NCBI GenBank assembly: GCA_021904315.1
Contig: CM038915.1
Span: forward strand, 8,618,001 to 8,682,000
From: Sphagnum magellanicum
Taxonomy: Eukaryota; Streptophyta; Sphagnopsida; Sphagnales; Sphagnaceae
Length of the DNA stretch: 64,000 bases
Reading direction: 5' to 3'
Shown here piece after piece: positions 10,848 to 21,603 of this stretch (position 1 is its first letter; each line of letters opens with the position of its first letter). Both the position numbers and the translations under genes were made by a program. Under the pieces are notes generated by a model. It did not search any database and was not told the DNA's origin. It was given only the letters and a program-made list of their open reading frames with translations.

Positions 10848-13640
10848 ATGGATCGCGAGCTCGAGCCAGGCAATTTCGGTCGCTCTCCAGGATCACACGA
10901 GATCCCAGCAAGCAAGCGAGGAAACGCAAGCTTCCCCGCTCAGGAGCGATGGCGGACCGCAAGGAGAGCTTTTCCAACGGTCATTTTCGCCTGCTGCTTC
11001 CCTGGATATCACGACGATTCTTCCTCCGGAGAGTAGGATCGAAAGCTTAGGCAGACTGTGCACCCCTCAGACCAACTCGATCGCGCCCCAGGATCGGCAA
11101 AGACTACGACAAACAAGCAAGGAAGCGCAAGCTTCCGTGCTCAGGAGCGATGGCGGACCTCGAGGAGTGCTTCTCCAACGGTCACCTCCGGCATCTGCTC
11201 CGCTGGAAGTCACGTCGGGATTCTGGAAAGCTCGATCGAAGGCGCTGAAGGTCTGCGCACCCATCAGGTACCTCCGAAAGGAGTCTCTCCCCTCCCTCGC
11301 GAGTCAGATACTTCTTCTGTCTCTGCAGGTTCGAAAAGAAGCTCGAAGACCTCGGAAACTGCTATTGCTACCAGGCAGCCGGAGAGGGAAGATCTCTCCG
11401 TCGCCAGAGCAAAAGTGCCGAGGAAGAGAGGCGCACAGCGCAAGGATCCGATTAGTTCAGTGAAGACCCCCTCCCTCCATACTCTGATCGCACAACCAGG
11501 CAGCGGGTCAGGTGCTGCTCCCCCCGATGGAGAAACATCCCAAGGCCCATCGCCAATCGATTATAACTTGGAAATCGAGGCGGAATTTCCAAAGGAATTG
11601 GTGCTCACAATGCAAGAAAACGCGACTAAGAAGGCAAGACGAACCGTAATCGGCAGAACTCTCGGAGGCAGAGCAACCTTCAAAACGCTGCTCGACTGCC
11701 TCAAACTACATCTTCCGGCTCCCCTGGTCTCGACCACCCTCCTCACAAGAGGTTACTTCGAAATTCTGTTCGAAGACGAGGAGGGAGCCAAAGCCACCCG
11801 GCGCCTGACTGCTGTGGAATGGAGCGATTTGCGCCTCTCATTCTCGCGATACATCTCGAACTTCGACGCAAGCTCCCAGGGAGCCGAAGCTCAGCTCACC
11901 CACGCAATCAAGGTTCAATTCCCCGACTTGCACGAGCAATTTCGCAACACCAAAGCTCTGACCATAATGGCCAGCAAGATCGGGGAGGTGCTAGAAATTG
12001 AACCAGCAGAGTCGTACATCAAAAGGCCCGCAGGACCTTTGATTACAATCGAATTGAAAGACATCTCCAAACTCCCGGGGTACATCCGAATTCCGTCGAT
12101 GGCGGAAGGAGCCGAGATCGATGACATGATAGCGCAAAGAATTTTGTATTCTGGCCTCCCGAATCAATGCAGAAAGTGCAGGAGATTCGATCACCATGCC
12201 CGGACCTGCACCACTAGGAGAAACAAGCCTTGGGAAGGGGTACCATCGTCCGCCGGACCCCCCTCCACAAGTGCCCCAGTCCGAAGGCAATCGGATGGAG
12301 GAGCTCCTCATCCCAAGCAAGATCAGGGGAGCAGGCTACCCCGATCTCAAAAAGTTGAGAGCACCCAAGCGCGCAACCGGATGAATTCGGTGCACTTAGA
12401 AGCCCGCATCCGATCAGAGCACCCCACCGAATCAAACATCGACAATCGATCAGACAAACCTCCTAGAGCAAATTCCCAACCAAGAAGCTCCAGCAAAGCT
12501 GAAGTTCCAGGGAGCTCGGAAGCTGATTACGTCATGACTGAGCAGGCAAGCTTCCCAGAGCTGAATCCCATCAGTATCAGTCAAGAACTCAATAGACAAC
12601 TGGAAATTATCTGCGAATCCAAGGCCAAACCAAACTTTGGCTTTCAGAATGCTGACAGCCCTCTGAGCACACAGCCAGTTACAAACACCAATCCCTTCGC
12701 AGCCCTGGAGGCGGACAATCCAGAAGCCGAAGAAGAGAAGGACAATCTAGGGGAAATGAAGGAGAGCTGGACCTTCCAGGGGAGGAAAAAGCACACACCG
12801 AGGGTCACCTCTCCAAGACAGGCTCTGCCTCAGACCCCAACCCCCTCCCCTGGTCATGATGTCACTCCAGGGGGAAGAAGGAAGCGAATGCATTCAGATG
12901 TGCACTGCTCCTACTTCACCTCACTCGGAATCTCGTCTCCCCCTGGCCAGGAGCACGCCAGAGCGAGGATCTGGCCGGTCCTGTCAAGGGAAAAAAACGC
13001 CCAGAAGGAGCTATTGATCTGCGCAAAGAATAATGCCCTACCAGGCCTCCCACTTGGTATCAGAATCACGGGCTCGTCAGAGGAGGAATGGACTCACGCA
13101 TCCGCATTAGAGGACATCACTCGGAGTATCGAGTCAGAGCTCGAGGACAAAATCCTCAGGTACAGCCTCAACCTCAAGGACTGTCTCTCCCTGGAATGGA
13201 GCTGGCAGGAGGATAAGAACAGAGGAGGGTGGGAGTGCACAATCTTAGCACACATCAGCACCGGCCCCAGCGCCATTAGTGTGCAAAACAAGAGACACCT
13301 CCACTGGAGGTCCTCTGATTCCCTGACAGACATGAACAATAATATAGAGTTTGCGGGCCCGGCTCACAACCTCCTCCTGAAGTCCGGCCCCGTGAGCACA
13401 GAACGTCAAGTGCGCATGAGCGAAGTTGCCAATCAGATGGCATCTCCCCAAGCTATCAGAAAGAAAAGGTTCATTAAGCTGGATCTCTCCAAGTTAGAGC
13501 CCCAGCGAGTGGCTACCTCTCTCAATTTTGAGGACGGACAAGTAGCCCAGGGAGCCCAACTTAACTCAGAGTCTGTCCAAGACCACCACTTGGGATCGAT
13601 CGGCCAGCAGGCCGCCCTAGCGCTCCCAACACATGTCTGA
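10848..13640 (+). pseudogene. LINE ORF1: nucleic-acid-binding Gag-like protein, one internal TAG
   Basis: The first ATG after an in-frame TGA (10824) is 10848. The frame continues to TGA at 13638-13640 and is broken only by TAG at 11034-11036 (codon 63). After that stop the next in-frame ATG is far downstream, so 10848 is the likely ancestral start. About residues 277-440 resemble the conserved N-terminal domain of plant LINE/zinc-knuckle proteins (DUF4283-like), followed by a CCHC knuckle C441-C444-H449-C454. The rest is polar and probably disordered. ORF1 proteins coat LINE RNA into particles. The N-terminus holds a tandem duplication of about 201 bp. It overlaps ORF2 by 8 nt. Confidence 0.85.
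10880..11190 (+). repeat. tandem duplication (about 201-bp period) at the start of ORF1
   Basis: Blocks such as CGCAAGCTTCC and CAGGAGCGATGGCGGAC occur in both units 201 bp apart. The spacing is a multiple of three, and both units keep the same frame (the peptide ASF.AQERWRT appears twice). The in-frame TAG lies between the two units. Confidence 0.75.
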
Positions 13641-16600
13641 ACGACCTCTCACAATCATCTCCCTCAACGTTAGAGGGCTAGGGAGGGACTCGACCAAACA
13701 GAAGCTTATCAAGACTTGGTTGTCTTCCCTCCAGAACCCGCCCCAGATACTACTCATCCAGGAACACCACCTGGACGAGCAAGGGGCGACCAATTCAACA
13801 AAGGGAATGGAGTTCTGGCAAGGGGGAGCATTCTGGAACCCCGGAATCCCAATGGGGAATTCCCAGCGAATCAATGCCGGGACTGCCATCCTGGTGGACA
13901 GGATGACGGCACCACTCGTCAAGGAGGAAGGAATCATAACAAAGGGAAGGACGCAATACCTGACCCTCCACCTCCCCGACAGCACTGAGTTGTCCATCAT
14001 CAACACCTATGCACCGAGGACATCCAGAGACAGAGCCACTCTGTGGAAAAAAATCGGGGAGGCCAACTTCACAACAGACCATGTCATCATTGGAGGTGAC
14101 TTCAACCACATAGAAGAGGAGGAGGCCAGAGGTAAGGCTGGGGAGAGGAGGATGCACAGAAGAGAGGCAGCCTCCTGGCACCACCTAACCTTATAGTACG
14201 GACTGTTAGACGCTTGGACCCTGGACAATTTCAGGAAAATGTCAAAAAAGGAGTACACCTTTGACAACGGGAGGAAAGGCCAGGGGTCGGTTGTCTCCAG
14301 GATCGACAAGTTCCTTGTCTCACAGGAACTGGTTGACAGGGGAGGAAGAATGGAAGTCGCCCCATCCATGAGAAAAATTTCCGATCACTCCCCCCTCGTC
14401 ATAACGATCTGGGGGCGCTCCTCCTCTCCACCCACTGCTGCCACGTACTTTGACACATCCCTGCTAAGGGAGGACAGGAGCAGAGCTGCCCTCCTAGATG
14501 CCTGGAGAGGCACCCAACCTCCACCTAACCTAGATGCAGATTGGCCCGGCTGGTTGGAGGCAGCCACCAGAAGGGTACTCATTTGCAATGGCAAATTAGC
14601 GAGAGAAAAGAGGCGAGCAAAAGGAGCTCGAATCAGAGAACTGCAACACAAAATCCGCCTGGCAGAGATCCAGTTGTAGAGCAACCCGAAAGACGAACCA
14701 GTCCGGGACATCCTCTCGATGGCACAAGGCCACCTGACGGACTCCCTGCAAGAGCAAGTGGTACGAAACCACCAGCTCAGCGCCGCCACCTGGTTCAGGT
14801 ACGGTGACACATGCTCGAAGCGTTTCTTTGACTTCCACCGAATAGGAAGGAAAAGAACACCCCTTAAGGAACTGTCAACCGAAGACGGAGAGGTCACAAG
14901 CCAGGAGGACCTGGCCCATTACGTTCGCTCCTTCTACACACACCTTTACACCTCAGAGGCAAATGCCCCCGGCACCCACGAAGCCCGAGAGGTCTGCTGG
15001 GCCAGCACCCCGACTCGGGTCTCAAATGAAACAAACAAGGAGCTGACTCAAGAACTCACCCTGAAGGAGATCCAGGAGGCCATCCTGGCGATGCCGAAGG
15101 ACAAAGCGCCAGGATGCGACGGCATCCCGACAGAATTCTTTCAGGAATTCATGAACGAAGTCTCTCCAACCTTGCTTCAAGCGTTCTCACAGATGCTCAG
15201 AAACGGGGAAACCTCAGAGCTGATCAACAAAGGACTCATCATTCTGATCCCCAAATCGGGAGATCATGCCAGAATTGGAAACTGGCGCCCAATCACTCTA
15301 CTGGGCAGTTTATACAAGATCCTGGCCAAAACACTGGCCAGGCGGCTTCAGACCTTCCTCCCGAGTATAATAAGGCCCAACCAGACTGGTTTTGTAGAGG
15401 GGAGGTGTATTCTCGACAACACCTTCTTGGCACAAGAAGCCCAGGACTGGGCAGAGGAAAGCAACCAGGATTTAGTCCTATTACTCCTAGACTTCGAGAA
15501 GGCCTTCGATAGGATCGAGTGGAACTTCCTTTTTGAAGCCTTGGCAAAACTCGGATTCTGCTCACAATGGATCTGGTGGGTGAGCTCGCTGTACAAGTCA
15601 GCCTCGTCGGCCATCAAGTTAAATGGAGTGGAGGGGAGCACCTTCCCACTCGGCAGATCAGTGAGACAGGGGTGCCCGCTCTCACCCTATCTTTTCATCC
15701 TCGCAACGGAGGTCCTTGGGCACATGCTCGATGACCACTGTTTCGGAGTAAAAGGTTTGGCCCTCCCGGGAGGAGGGAAAATAACAAACCAGACTTTTGC
15801 GGACGACACCGCACTCTACCTGCAAGGAACGCGCGACAATATGGAAAGGACGCAAAATGTCCTGGACATATTCTGTAAAGCGTCGGGAGCAAAAATAAAC
15901 TGGCACAAAACAGCCGCAATCTGGGCCAGCAAAAAAAACAAAGAATGGGAGTGGGGTCAGGAAGTGGGACTCCAGTGGATCCCGGAAGGCAAAGGGGTGA
16001 GATATCTGGGAATCCAGGTGGGATTCCATCTCCCCCCTGAAGCCAACTTCGATAAGATGTTGTCAACCCTCAAGGGCAAGCTAATCAACTATAGTACTTG
16101 CCGCCTCTCACTAGCCGGGAGGATCCTGGTAGCAAACCAGGTACTCCTCGCCTCCATGTGGTACCTGGCGGCCTCCTGGAACCCGAACCCCAAGATGTGC
16201 TGCCAGGTCCGAGGTGTAGTGAGGAACTTTATTTGGAGCGGAAAAGCCACTAACGCGAGAGCCAAGGTCAAGTGGGAGACCCTCGTCCTCCCGACCTCAC
16301 AGGGAGGACTTGGAATCATTGACCCAAAAACTCAGTCCGAGGCTCTTTTAGCAAAGCTTCTCATCAGGGGTCTTGAACCGGGAGGAGAGCCCTGGAAGGA
16401 GCTCCTCAGGCATAAGGCCAACCAGGTTATGCTTCCGGTGCACGGGCGGGGCCCAGTCACACAAGACATCAATTGGCTGTTTGTAGCCACAAAGCTCAAG
16501 AGACCTCCAACCTCTCTCTGGAAGAGCATCCTCAGTGCTTGGATGAATGTCAGACTGGGTTTAAGCAAGTCAGAGCCGACCAACGCTGCCGAAGTGCTCA

Positions 16601-17991
16601 GACAACCAGTCTTTGGCAATCCTCTCATAACAAACCAGGACAGCAAACCCTTAGGGCTTAGTGGCAGGAGCGAGGGCAATGCTCTCGTGAACGCTGGCCA
16701 CTCCAGGGTTGGCGACTTCTGGGACCCAAAGGCGAAAACTTGGAAAAACCTCTCAGCTCTCGGAATGAGCTTCCACACCAGCAATAGATTAAACAGGGAC
16801 CTCATAGTTGCCAGTATTCCCTGGGACCCGGCCACCTCTAACAGCAAACCACTCGTAGGGGACTGGGTCAGCAAGAAGGAAGTTGTCCAGACCACCCCAC
16901 CAGAGTGGGTGTATCAGATCACCGATACAAACCTTACCACCGCCAGCGCCAAGGAGTTCAAGAGATCGTCCAGTGCTGGCCGAGTTCAAGCTACCAGCTC
17001 ACACTGCACCATCATTCCCTTTGAAGGATACGAGCCTGTCAGAGTCCTCGCCCAAGACAGCCATGGAACCACGCTCAGGCTCGCCAAGGATCTTCTCCCG
17101 CCAGGGAAGAAACCTCCAATCTATTGGATTTTTGAGTCTAGATTCATTTCTGATCTCCCGTGGGATCCGGGGGACTGGCATTGGCAGTCGACGCGCAACA
17201 TGGGCGACGCTCCCTTCTTTGGATACTCCTCCAAGAGAGGGTACCAGAATGCCAGGAAAAAACATCACTCCCCTAGCATCATCACCTTCATCCAGGACCT
17301 GGGTCTGCACAACTCGACGGTTGCCCAGATCGTTGCCAGAATGTGGCACAATGCGCGTCCCCGCAAGGTTGGAGCGCTCACCTGGCTAACCCTCAACAAC
17401 GGGCTGCCGGTGGGCACCTGGCTCCAGACCATGGGAATTCAGGCCCCCTGCAAAGGCTACGACCAGGGGCTCCAGGAATCTGCCCGACACTGCCTCATGG
17501 AATGCACCCCGGCCCAAAAGGCCTGGAGTGCTTTCCTCAGTGTTTGGAGCGAATGGGAGGCGCCCAACCGCCTCTCCATTACCTGGCCCTTCGTTCTTCT
17601 TGGGGAGTCCGTGTTCGAAAAAGAAGACGACCCCCCGGACCTCCATTGCTACCACCCGGGTGGCTTCTCCTACCGGAGACAACCCCTCGACATTCTTAAG
17701 AGCTTTCTGCTCTATTATCTCTGGTCCGAAAGATGCCGAAGGCACTTTGATGGCCAATACTCCCTCAAAAAGGTTTTGCTCCAATCTTGGGAAGCTACGA
17801 CGGAGGTGGGCATGGCCACCTGGAAGGCCATTAGATCTTCTAACCAGGATAGGACTCAGGACAATCAGAATAGCATTGAGCTTGCCTTCAAGACTGAATG
17901 GCTTCACGGCCGCATCTTTGGGGAGGGCGAGGCTGCCATTTCGTGGCGCCTGCTCCCCCCCTTGTACTTTCTCAATTTTTCTAATGATTGA
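13633..17991 (+). pseudogene. LINE ORF2: AP endonuclease, reverse transcriptase, zinc knuckle; two internal TAGs
   Basis: One frame of 1453 codons is broken only by TAG at 14194-14196 (codon 188) and 14677-14679 (codon 349). The endonuclease occupies residues 1-260: SLNVRG, QEHH with E44, NTYAP, GGDFN with D156 and N158, SDH at 250-252. The RT follows: NWRPITLLG, DFEKAFDRIEW, RQGCPLSP and FADD at 722-725. A Cys/His cluster (zf-RVT-like) lies near residue 1286. In target-primed reverse transcription the endonuclease nicks DNA and RT copies LINE RNA there. The ATG at 13633 overlaps the ORF1 stop (ATGTCTGA), suggesting termination-reinitiation. Confidence 0.92.
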
Positions 17992-18007
17992 TGGGGCTGT
18001 TGCCTCC

Positions 18008-18026
18008 CTCCCCGTAAGGGGTTCAC
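18008..18026 (+). other. LINE 3' end with CCCC-GTAA-GGGG hairpin
   Basis: The last bases before the target duplication contain a 4-bp GC stem (18011-18014 with 18019-18022) closed by a GTAA (GNRA-type) loop. There is no poly(A). In LINEs with stringent 3'-end recognition such a stem-loop is the RT recognition site; here that is inference. Confidence 0.5.
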
Positions 18027-18046
18027 CTCCGTGGAGAGCTACAGAG
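18027..18046 (+). repeat. LINE target-site duplication, right copy (20 bp)
   Basis: Exact repeat of 10418-10437. The LTR resumes directly after it. Confidence 0.9.
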
Positions 18047-18052
18047 TATACT

Positions 18053-18058
18053 ATAAGG
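18053..18058 (+). promoter_or_regulatory. TATA-like box of LTR-A
   Basis: TATAAG within the block ACTATAAGGGGGAAGG is conserved in all family-A copies (6577 region; complement near 7172 and 32640), and family B has a TATATG variant at the same place. It is the probable U3 promoter. The LINE inserted just upstream and separates it from the rest of U3. Confidence 0.5.
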
Positions 18059-18362
18059 GGGAAGGTGGTGGCTTCCCCCAAGTCCGGGCCGTGGTGAGTC
18101 TTGTGTGTCCGTGTTGCCCGTGGCTCGTCCTATCACCAAGAGTGTTCCAACTTTGCAGTAACCACTTTGTGTGGGTTATGTGCATGCCCGTGTGAGTGAC
18201 TAAAGCTTGTCAACTCTTCCTAGTCCCATCCCGGAGCTCCAACCCGCACCCTCTACCCCTCAAAGGGTTGTGAGCTAGGGAGCGTGCTCCGACTCCTCCT
18301 TATTCTGTTGCTTTCTACTTGGGCTCACATTTGAGTCCCTTGAGGTGTTGGGGCGTGCGTCA

Positions 18363-19752
18363 AAGGTGGTGAGCCCCCACAAGTGCATCAAGTAAGTGTT
18401 AGAGGAATTCCCGGATGTGATGTCCGAAGAGTTGCCCGATGAGTTGCCCCCGAAAAGACAAGTGGACCATGCCATTGAAGTGGTCCCACGAGTGGCACCT
18501 CCCGCCAAAGCCCCATATCGAATGAGTCATGAGGAGTTAAAAGAGCTCAAGGTTCAACTCGAAGAACTCCTTGCAAAGGGTTACATCAAGCCTAGCAAGT
18601 CACCATATGGGGCGCCCGTTCTTTTTGTCCACAAGAAGGATGGGACTTTGAGGATGTGCGTAGATTATAGGGCCCTCAACAAGGTGACGGTGAAGAATCG
18701 GTACCCATTGCCTCGGATTGATGACTTGTTTGATCGGCTTTCGGGAGCCAAAGTGTTTAGTAGGATTGACCTACGTTCGGGGTATTATCAAATTCGAATT
18801 GCACAAGGGGATGAAGAGAAAACCGCTTGCCGCACAAGGTATGGTTCCTACGAGTTCTTGGTGATGCCTTTTGGGCTCACCAACGCACCCGCCACATTTT
18901 GCACCCTCATGAATGACATTTTCCGAGAGTGGCTTGACGACTTTGTGGTCGTCTACATAGACGACATTTTGGTTTATAGCAACTCCATAGAGGAGCATGC
19001 GAAACACCTTCAAAAGGTGTTCCAAAGGTTGAAGGAAAACAAGTTGTATGCCAAGTTTGAGAAATGCGAGTTTGGAGTCTCGGAGGTGGACTTCCTTGGG
19101 CATAGGATCACCCAAGAAGGTTTGAAGATGGATGACCACAAGGTGAAGGCAATTTTGGATTGGGAACCGCCTAGGTCGGTTCTCGCCTTAAGGTCATTTT
19201 TAGGATTGGCGTCCTATTACCGCAAGTTCATAAAAAACTTTGCAAAGATAGCCACACCTTTGACAAACCTTTTGAAGAAGTCACACGGGGCTTACGAATG
19301 GGAAGAGGCATGCAATGAGGCCTTTGAAACCTTGAAGGGCATTTTGGTGAAGGCGCCCGTGCTGAAGTTACCGGATTTTGACAAGGACTTTGAAATCCAT
19401 TCCGATGCGTCCGACTTTGCCATAGGAGGAGTCCTAGTGCAAGATGGAAGGCCAGTGGCCTTCGAAAGCAAGAAGCTAAGTGAGACGGAGTGAAGGTGGC
19501 CAACCCATGAGAAGGAAATGTGGGCCGTCATCCATTGTCTCAAGACTTGGGGCCATTACATAAGCTCCAAGGACGTGGTGGTATGGACCAACAATGTCAC
19601 CTTGAAGTATTTTGCCACCCAACCAAAGTTGTCATCCAAACAAGTGAGATGGCAAGACACGTTAGCCTTGTTCAATGTGGACATTCGGCATAAGCCCGGG
19701 AAGGAAAACGTGGTGCCGGATGCATTGAGTCGGAAACACCGAGAGGGTGAAC
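18363..19752 (+). pseudogene. chromovirus reverse transcriptase-RNase H (one stop)
   Basis: Continues the chromovirus pol after the solo LTR. RT motifs in order: [10 protein letters not shown], the [20 protein letters not shown] block, [26 protein letters not shown] and the YIDD active site (about 18955). RNase H follows: [27 protein letters not shown] and PDALSRKH. A TGA at 19491-19493 breaks an otherwise open frame. The RNase H motif usually read TDN is TNN here (GAC to AAC), so a catalytic Asp is lost. After PDALSRKHREGE the frame jumps directly into the distal integrase. Confidence 0.9.
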
Positions 19753-20538
19753 TTGGTGATCCAACAATTCCTAAGGAATTATGTGGCGGCGGATCAACAA
19801 GATTGGGTGGACCATTTGGAGTTGGCCGAGTTTTGTTACAACAATTCGAAGCATTCGGCAATGGGGGCCACCCCATTTCAAATGGTGACGGGCAAGTCAC
19901 CAATCGTGCCCACAACTTGGGTTGGGCAACCCCCGAGTGATGCAAGTGAGGAAGTGCCCATGGTCACACAACTTGATGAAGAAAGGCGGCGCTTGTGGGA
20001 GATGGCCAAGGCCAACCTTGAGAAGGCGCATAAAAGGTACAAGGATTTTGCGGACAAGTCCCGTCGAGAGGTGAACTTTGAAGAAGGGGATGAAGTATGG
20101 TTGAACATCAAGAACTTCCGGTTGCCCGAAGGTTTGAGCCATAAGTTCTTGGGCCCATATGCGGGCCCATTCAAAGTGTTGGAAAAGAAATTTCCCGACA
20201 CATAAAAGTTAGAACTACCGGAAAATCTTAAGGTTCACCCCATATTTCATGTTTCGCTTTTGAAGCCGGTCGCCCGTGATGCCTCAAGGCCCGATCGAGA
20301 GCACAACTCAAGGCCCCCTCTAGACTTGGTTCACAATGAACCGGAATTTGAAGTGGAGGCCGTGCTCAAGTCAAGGCAACTAAGGAGGCGGGAGCGGGAA
20401 TACTTGGTCAAGTGGAAAGGTTACCATCCAACAGAGGCATCTTGGGTGAATGAGTCCGACATGGAACATGCCCAAGAAGCCATAGAGGAATTTCACAATA
20501 GACCAGCAAAGAAGCAAAAGAAACATAGAGCGTGATGA
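19753..20538 (+). pseudogene. chromovirus integrase C-terminus and chromodomain; catalytic core deleted
   Basis: Starts in the last helix of the integrase core (QQFLRNYVA, EFCYNNSKHSAMGATPF), then GDEVWLNIKNFRLP, GPFKVLEK and a chromodomain (EYLVKWKGYHPTEASW, MEHAQEAIEEF). The HHCC zinc domain and the DDE residues are missing: about 1 kb was deleted between RNase H and here. A TAA at 20203-20205 replaces a tyrosine codon seen in the copy at 5.4 kb. The basic tail ends at TGA 20533-20535. Confidence 0.85.
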
Positions 20539-20785
20539 GGACATCACCTTTCTTTTAGTGGGGCGGAAAGTTACACAAATGTACCACATCAAGTTGTAAG
20601 TGAAATAAAGGCTAAGTTTTTTTTAAGCTTCCAAAAGATTGCATCACAAACATAGAGAGCATAATAAAAGGGGTTGTCAAGTGGCATGGGCAAATGGAAC
20701 TCTCTCGCGTAAGCCCAAATCAAAATCGGACTCCACTTAGGGGCTAAGAGAAATCTTGGTCCCAAAAGAAGAAGACCAAAGATGT
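20539..20785 (+). other. chromovirus 3' untranslated remnant
   Basis: Matches the complement of 3060-3250 and 4930-5115 (GATGAGGACATCACCTTTC block, then the CCAAATCAAAATCGGACTCC block). It ends where copia sequence begins, with no LTR. Confidence 0.7.
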
Positions 20786-21603
20786 AGACCTTCAATTCAT
20801 TGTAGCAAGGTTGCTTCACGAAGTGTCTAAAAGAAAAGAATGTGAGAGTTCCGAGACTATTGCATTAATCAACAAAACTCATAAGTCAAACGAGAAGCTT
20901 TGTTTCTATTGTAAGAAACCCGGACATTTTGTGAGAAATTGTTTGAAGAAGAAAAGTGATGAAAAAGAAAAAACTAATCAAGCTTATGAAGATCATGAGC
21001 AAATGTTTGTTGCGGCATTGAGTGCCAATGATCATACCACATATGATTGGATTGTCGATTCCGGTGCAACGCAACACATGACATTAGAACAAGAATGGTT
21101 TACCACGTATGACCGCATTTCCCCAAGGAGGGTGTTCATGGGCAATGACACCGTTTTGGAGGCCATTGGCAAGGGGCGCATCAAAACCACAATGTAAGTG
21201 GGAGGCCAATTGACACACACAACCATCACCCAAGTTCTTCATGTTCCAAAAATGAAGAATAATCTCATTTCCGTGAGTAAACTCATTTCCGAAGGTTTCA
21301 AAGTGGAGTTTGACAAGGATGGTTATAAGGTCAACGATGCTCGAAGAGTTGTTGTGGCGCAAGCACGAAAGGACAAAAACTTGTACCTTCTTAATGTAAA
21401 GGTGTGTAAGGACATGGCACACATTGCAAATTCTTTGGAAGGTGTGATGCTTTGGCATGAAAGATTTGGCCATCTCAACATGGCAACCCTTAAGGAATTA
21501 AATGCCATGGTGGATGGCATGAATTTGAAAGAAGTGCCGTTGCATCACATTTGTGAAGGATGCGTGAAAGGCAAACATTAAAAAACATCATTTCCCAAGG
21601 ATG
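20786..21603 (+). pseudogene. copia gag end, zinc knuckle, protease, integrase zinc region (broken)
   Basis: Carries the CCHC knuckle CFYCKKPGHFVRNC, the protease motif DWIVDSGATQHM, the LLHEVSKRKE segment before them, and the HHCC region (LWHERFGHLN, ICEGCVKGKH). Stops TAA at 21195 and TAA at 21579 replace CAA codons seen in the sister copy, both by single C-to-T changes. The integrase catalytic domain is absent. Confidence 0.85.

Larger units (their letters stand above)
10438..18026 (+). mobile_element. full-length LINE (plant L1-type), about 7.6 kb
   Basis: Contains a 410-bp 5' region, ORF1 (10848-13640), ORF2 (13633-17991) and a very short 3' tail. It is bounded by 20-bp direct repeats. 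The composition is clearly more GC-rich than the AT-rich surroundings. It has no poly(A) tail; the 3' end is a small GC hairpin. Three in-frame stops, all TAG, lie in otherwise continuous frames, so this copy is inactive but not old. Confidence 0.92.
9741..18362 (+). repeat. solo chromovirus LTR (family A), interrupted by a LINE
   Basis: Begins TGTCGCAACCC at 9741 and ends GTGCGTCA at 18362. It is flanked by perfect 5-bp target duplications AAGGT (9736-9740 and 18363-18367). Removing the LINE and one copy of its duplication leaves an LTR of about 1.0 kb, similar to the 975-bp copy at 32340-33314. With LTR ends and a target duplication but no internal region, it is a solo LTR, the usual product of LTR-LTR recombination. 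It lies between protease and RT of the host chromovirus. Confidence 0.9.
8677..20790 (+). mobile_element. degenerate chromovirus (Ty3/gypsy), split by a solo LTR and a LINE
   Basis: Order on the plus strand: gag (5' end missing), CCHC zinc knuckle, protease, [solo LTR-A plus LINE, 9741-18362], RT, RNase H, short integrase remnant, chromodomain, 3' untranslated region. Neither of its own LTRs remains: the left side is cut by LTR-B at 8676 and the right side by copia sequence at about 20786-20790. The gene order and terminal chromodomain identify a chromovirus. The 3' region matches the minus-strand fragments at 2.5-5.6 kb, so all belong to one group. Confidence 0.85.

Noticed and set aside
17386..18081. 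231-codon minus-strand frame at the end of the LINE
   Set aside because: Antisense to ORF2 zinc-knuckle coding sequence. Long antisense frames are common in GC-rich coding DNA.
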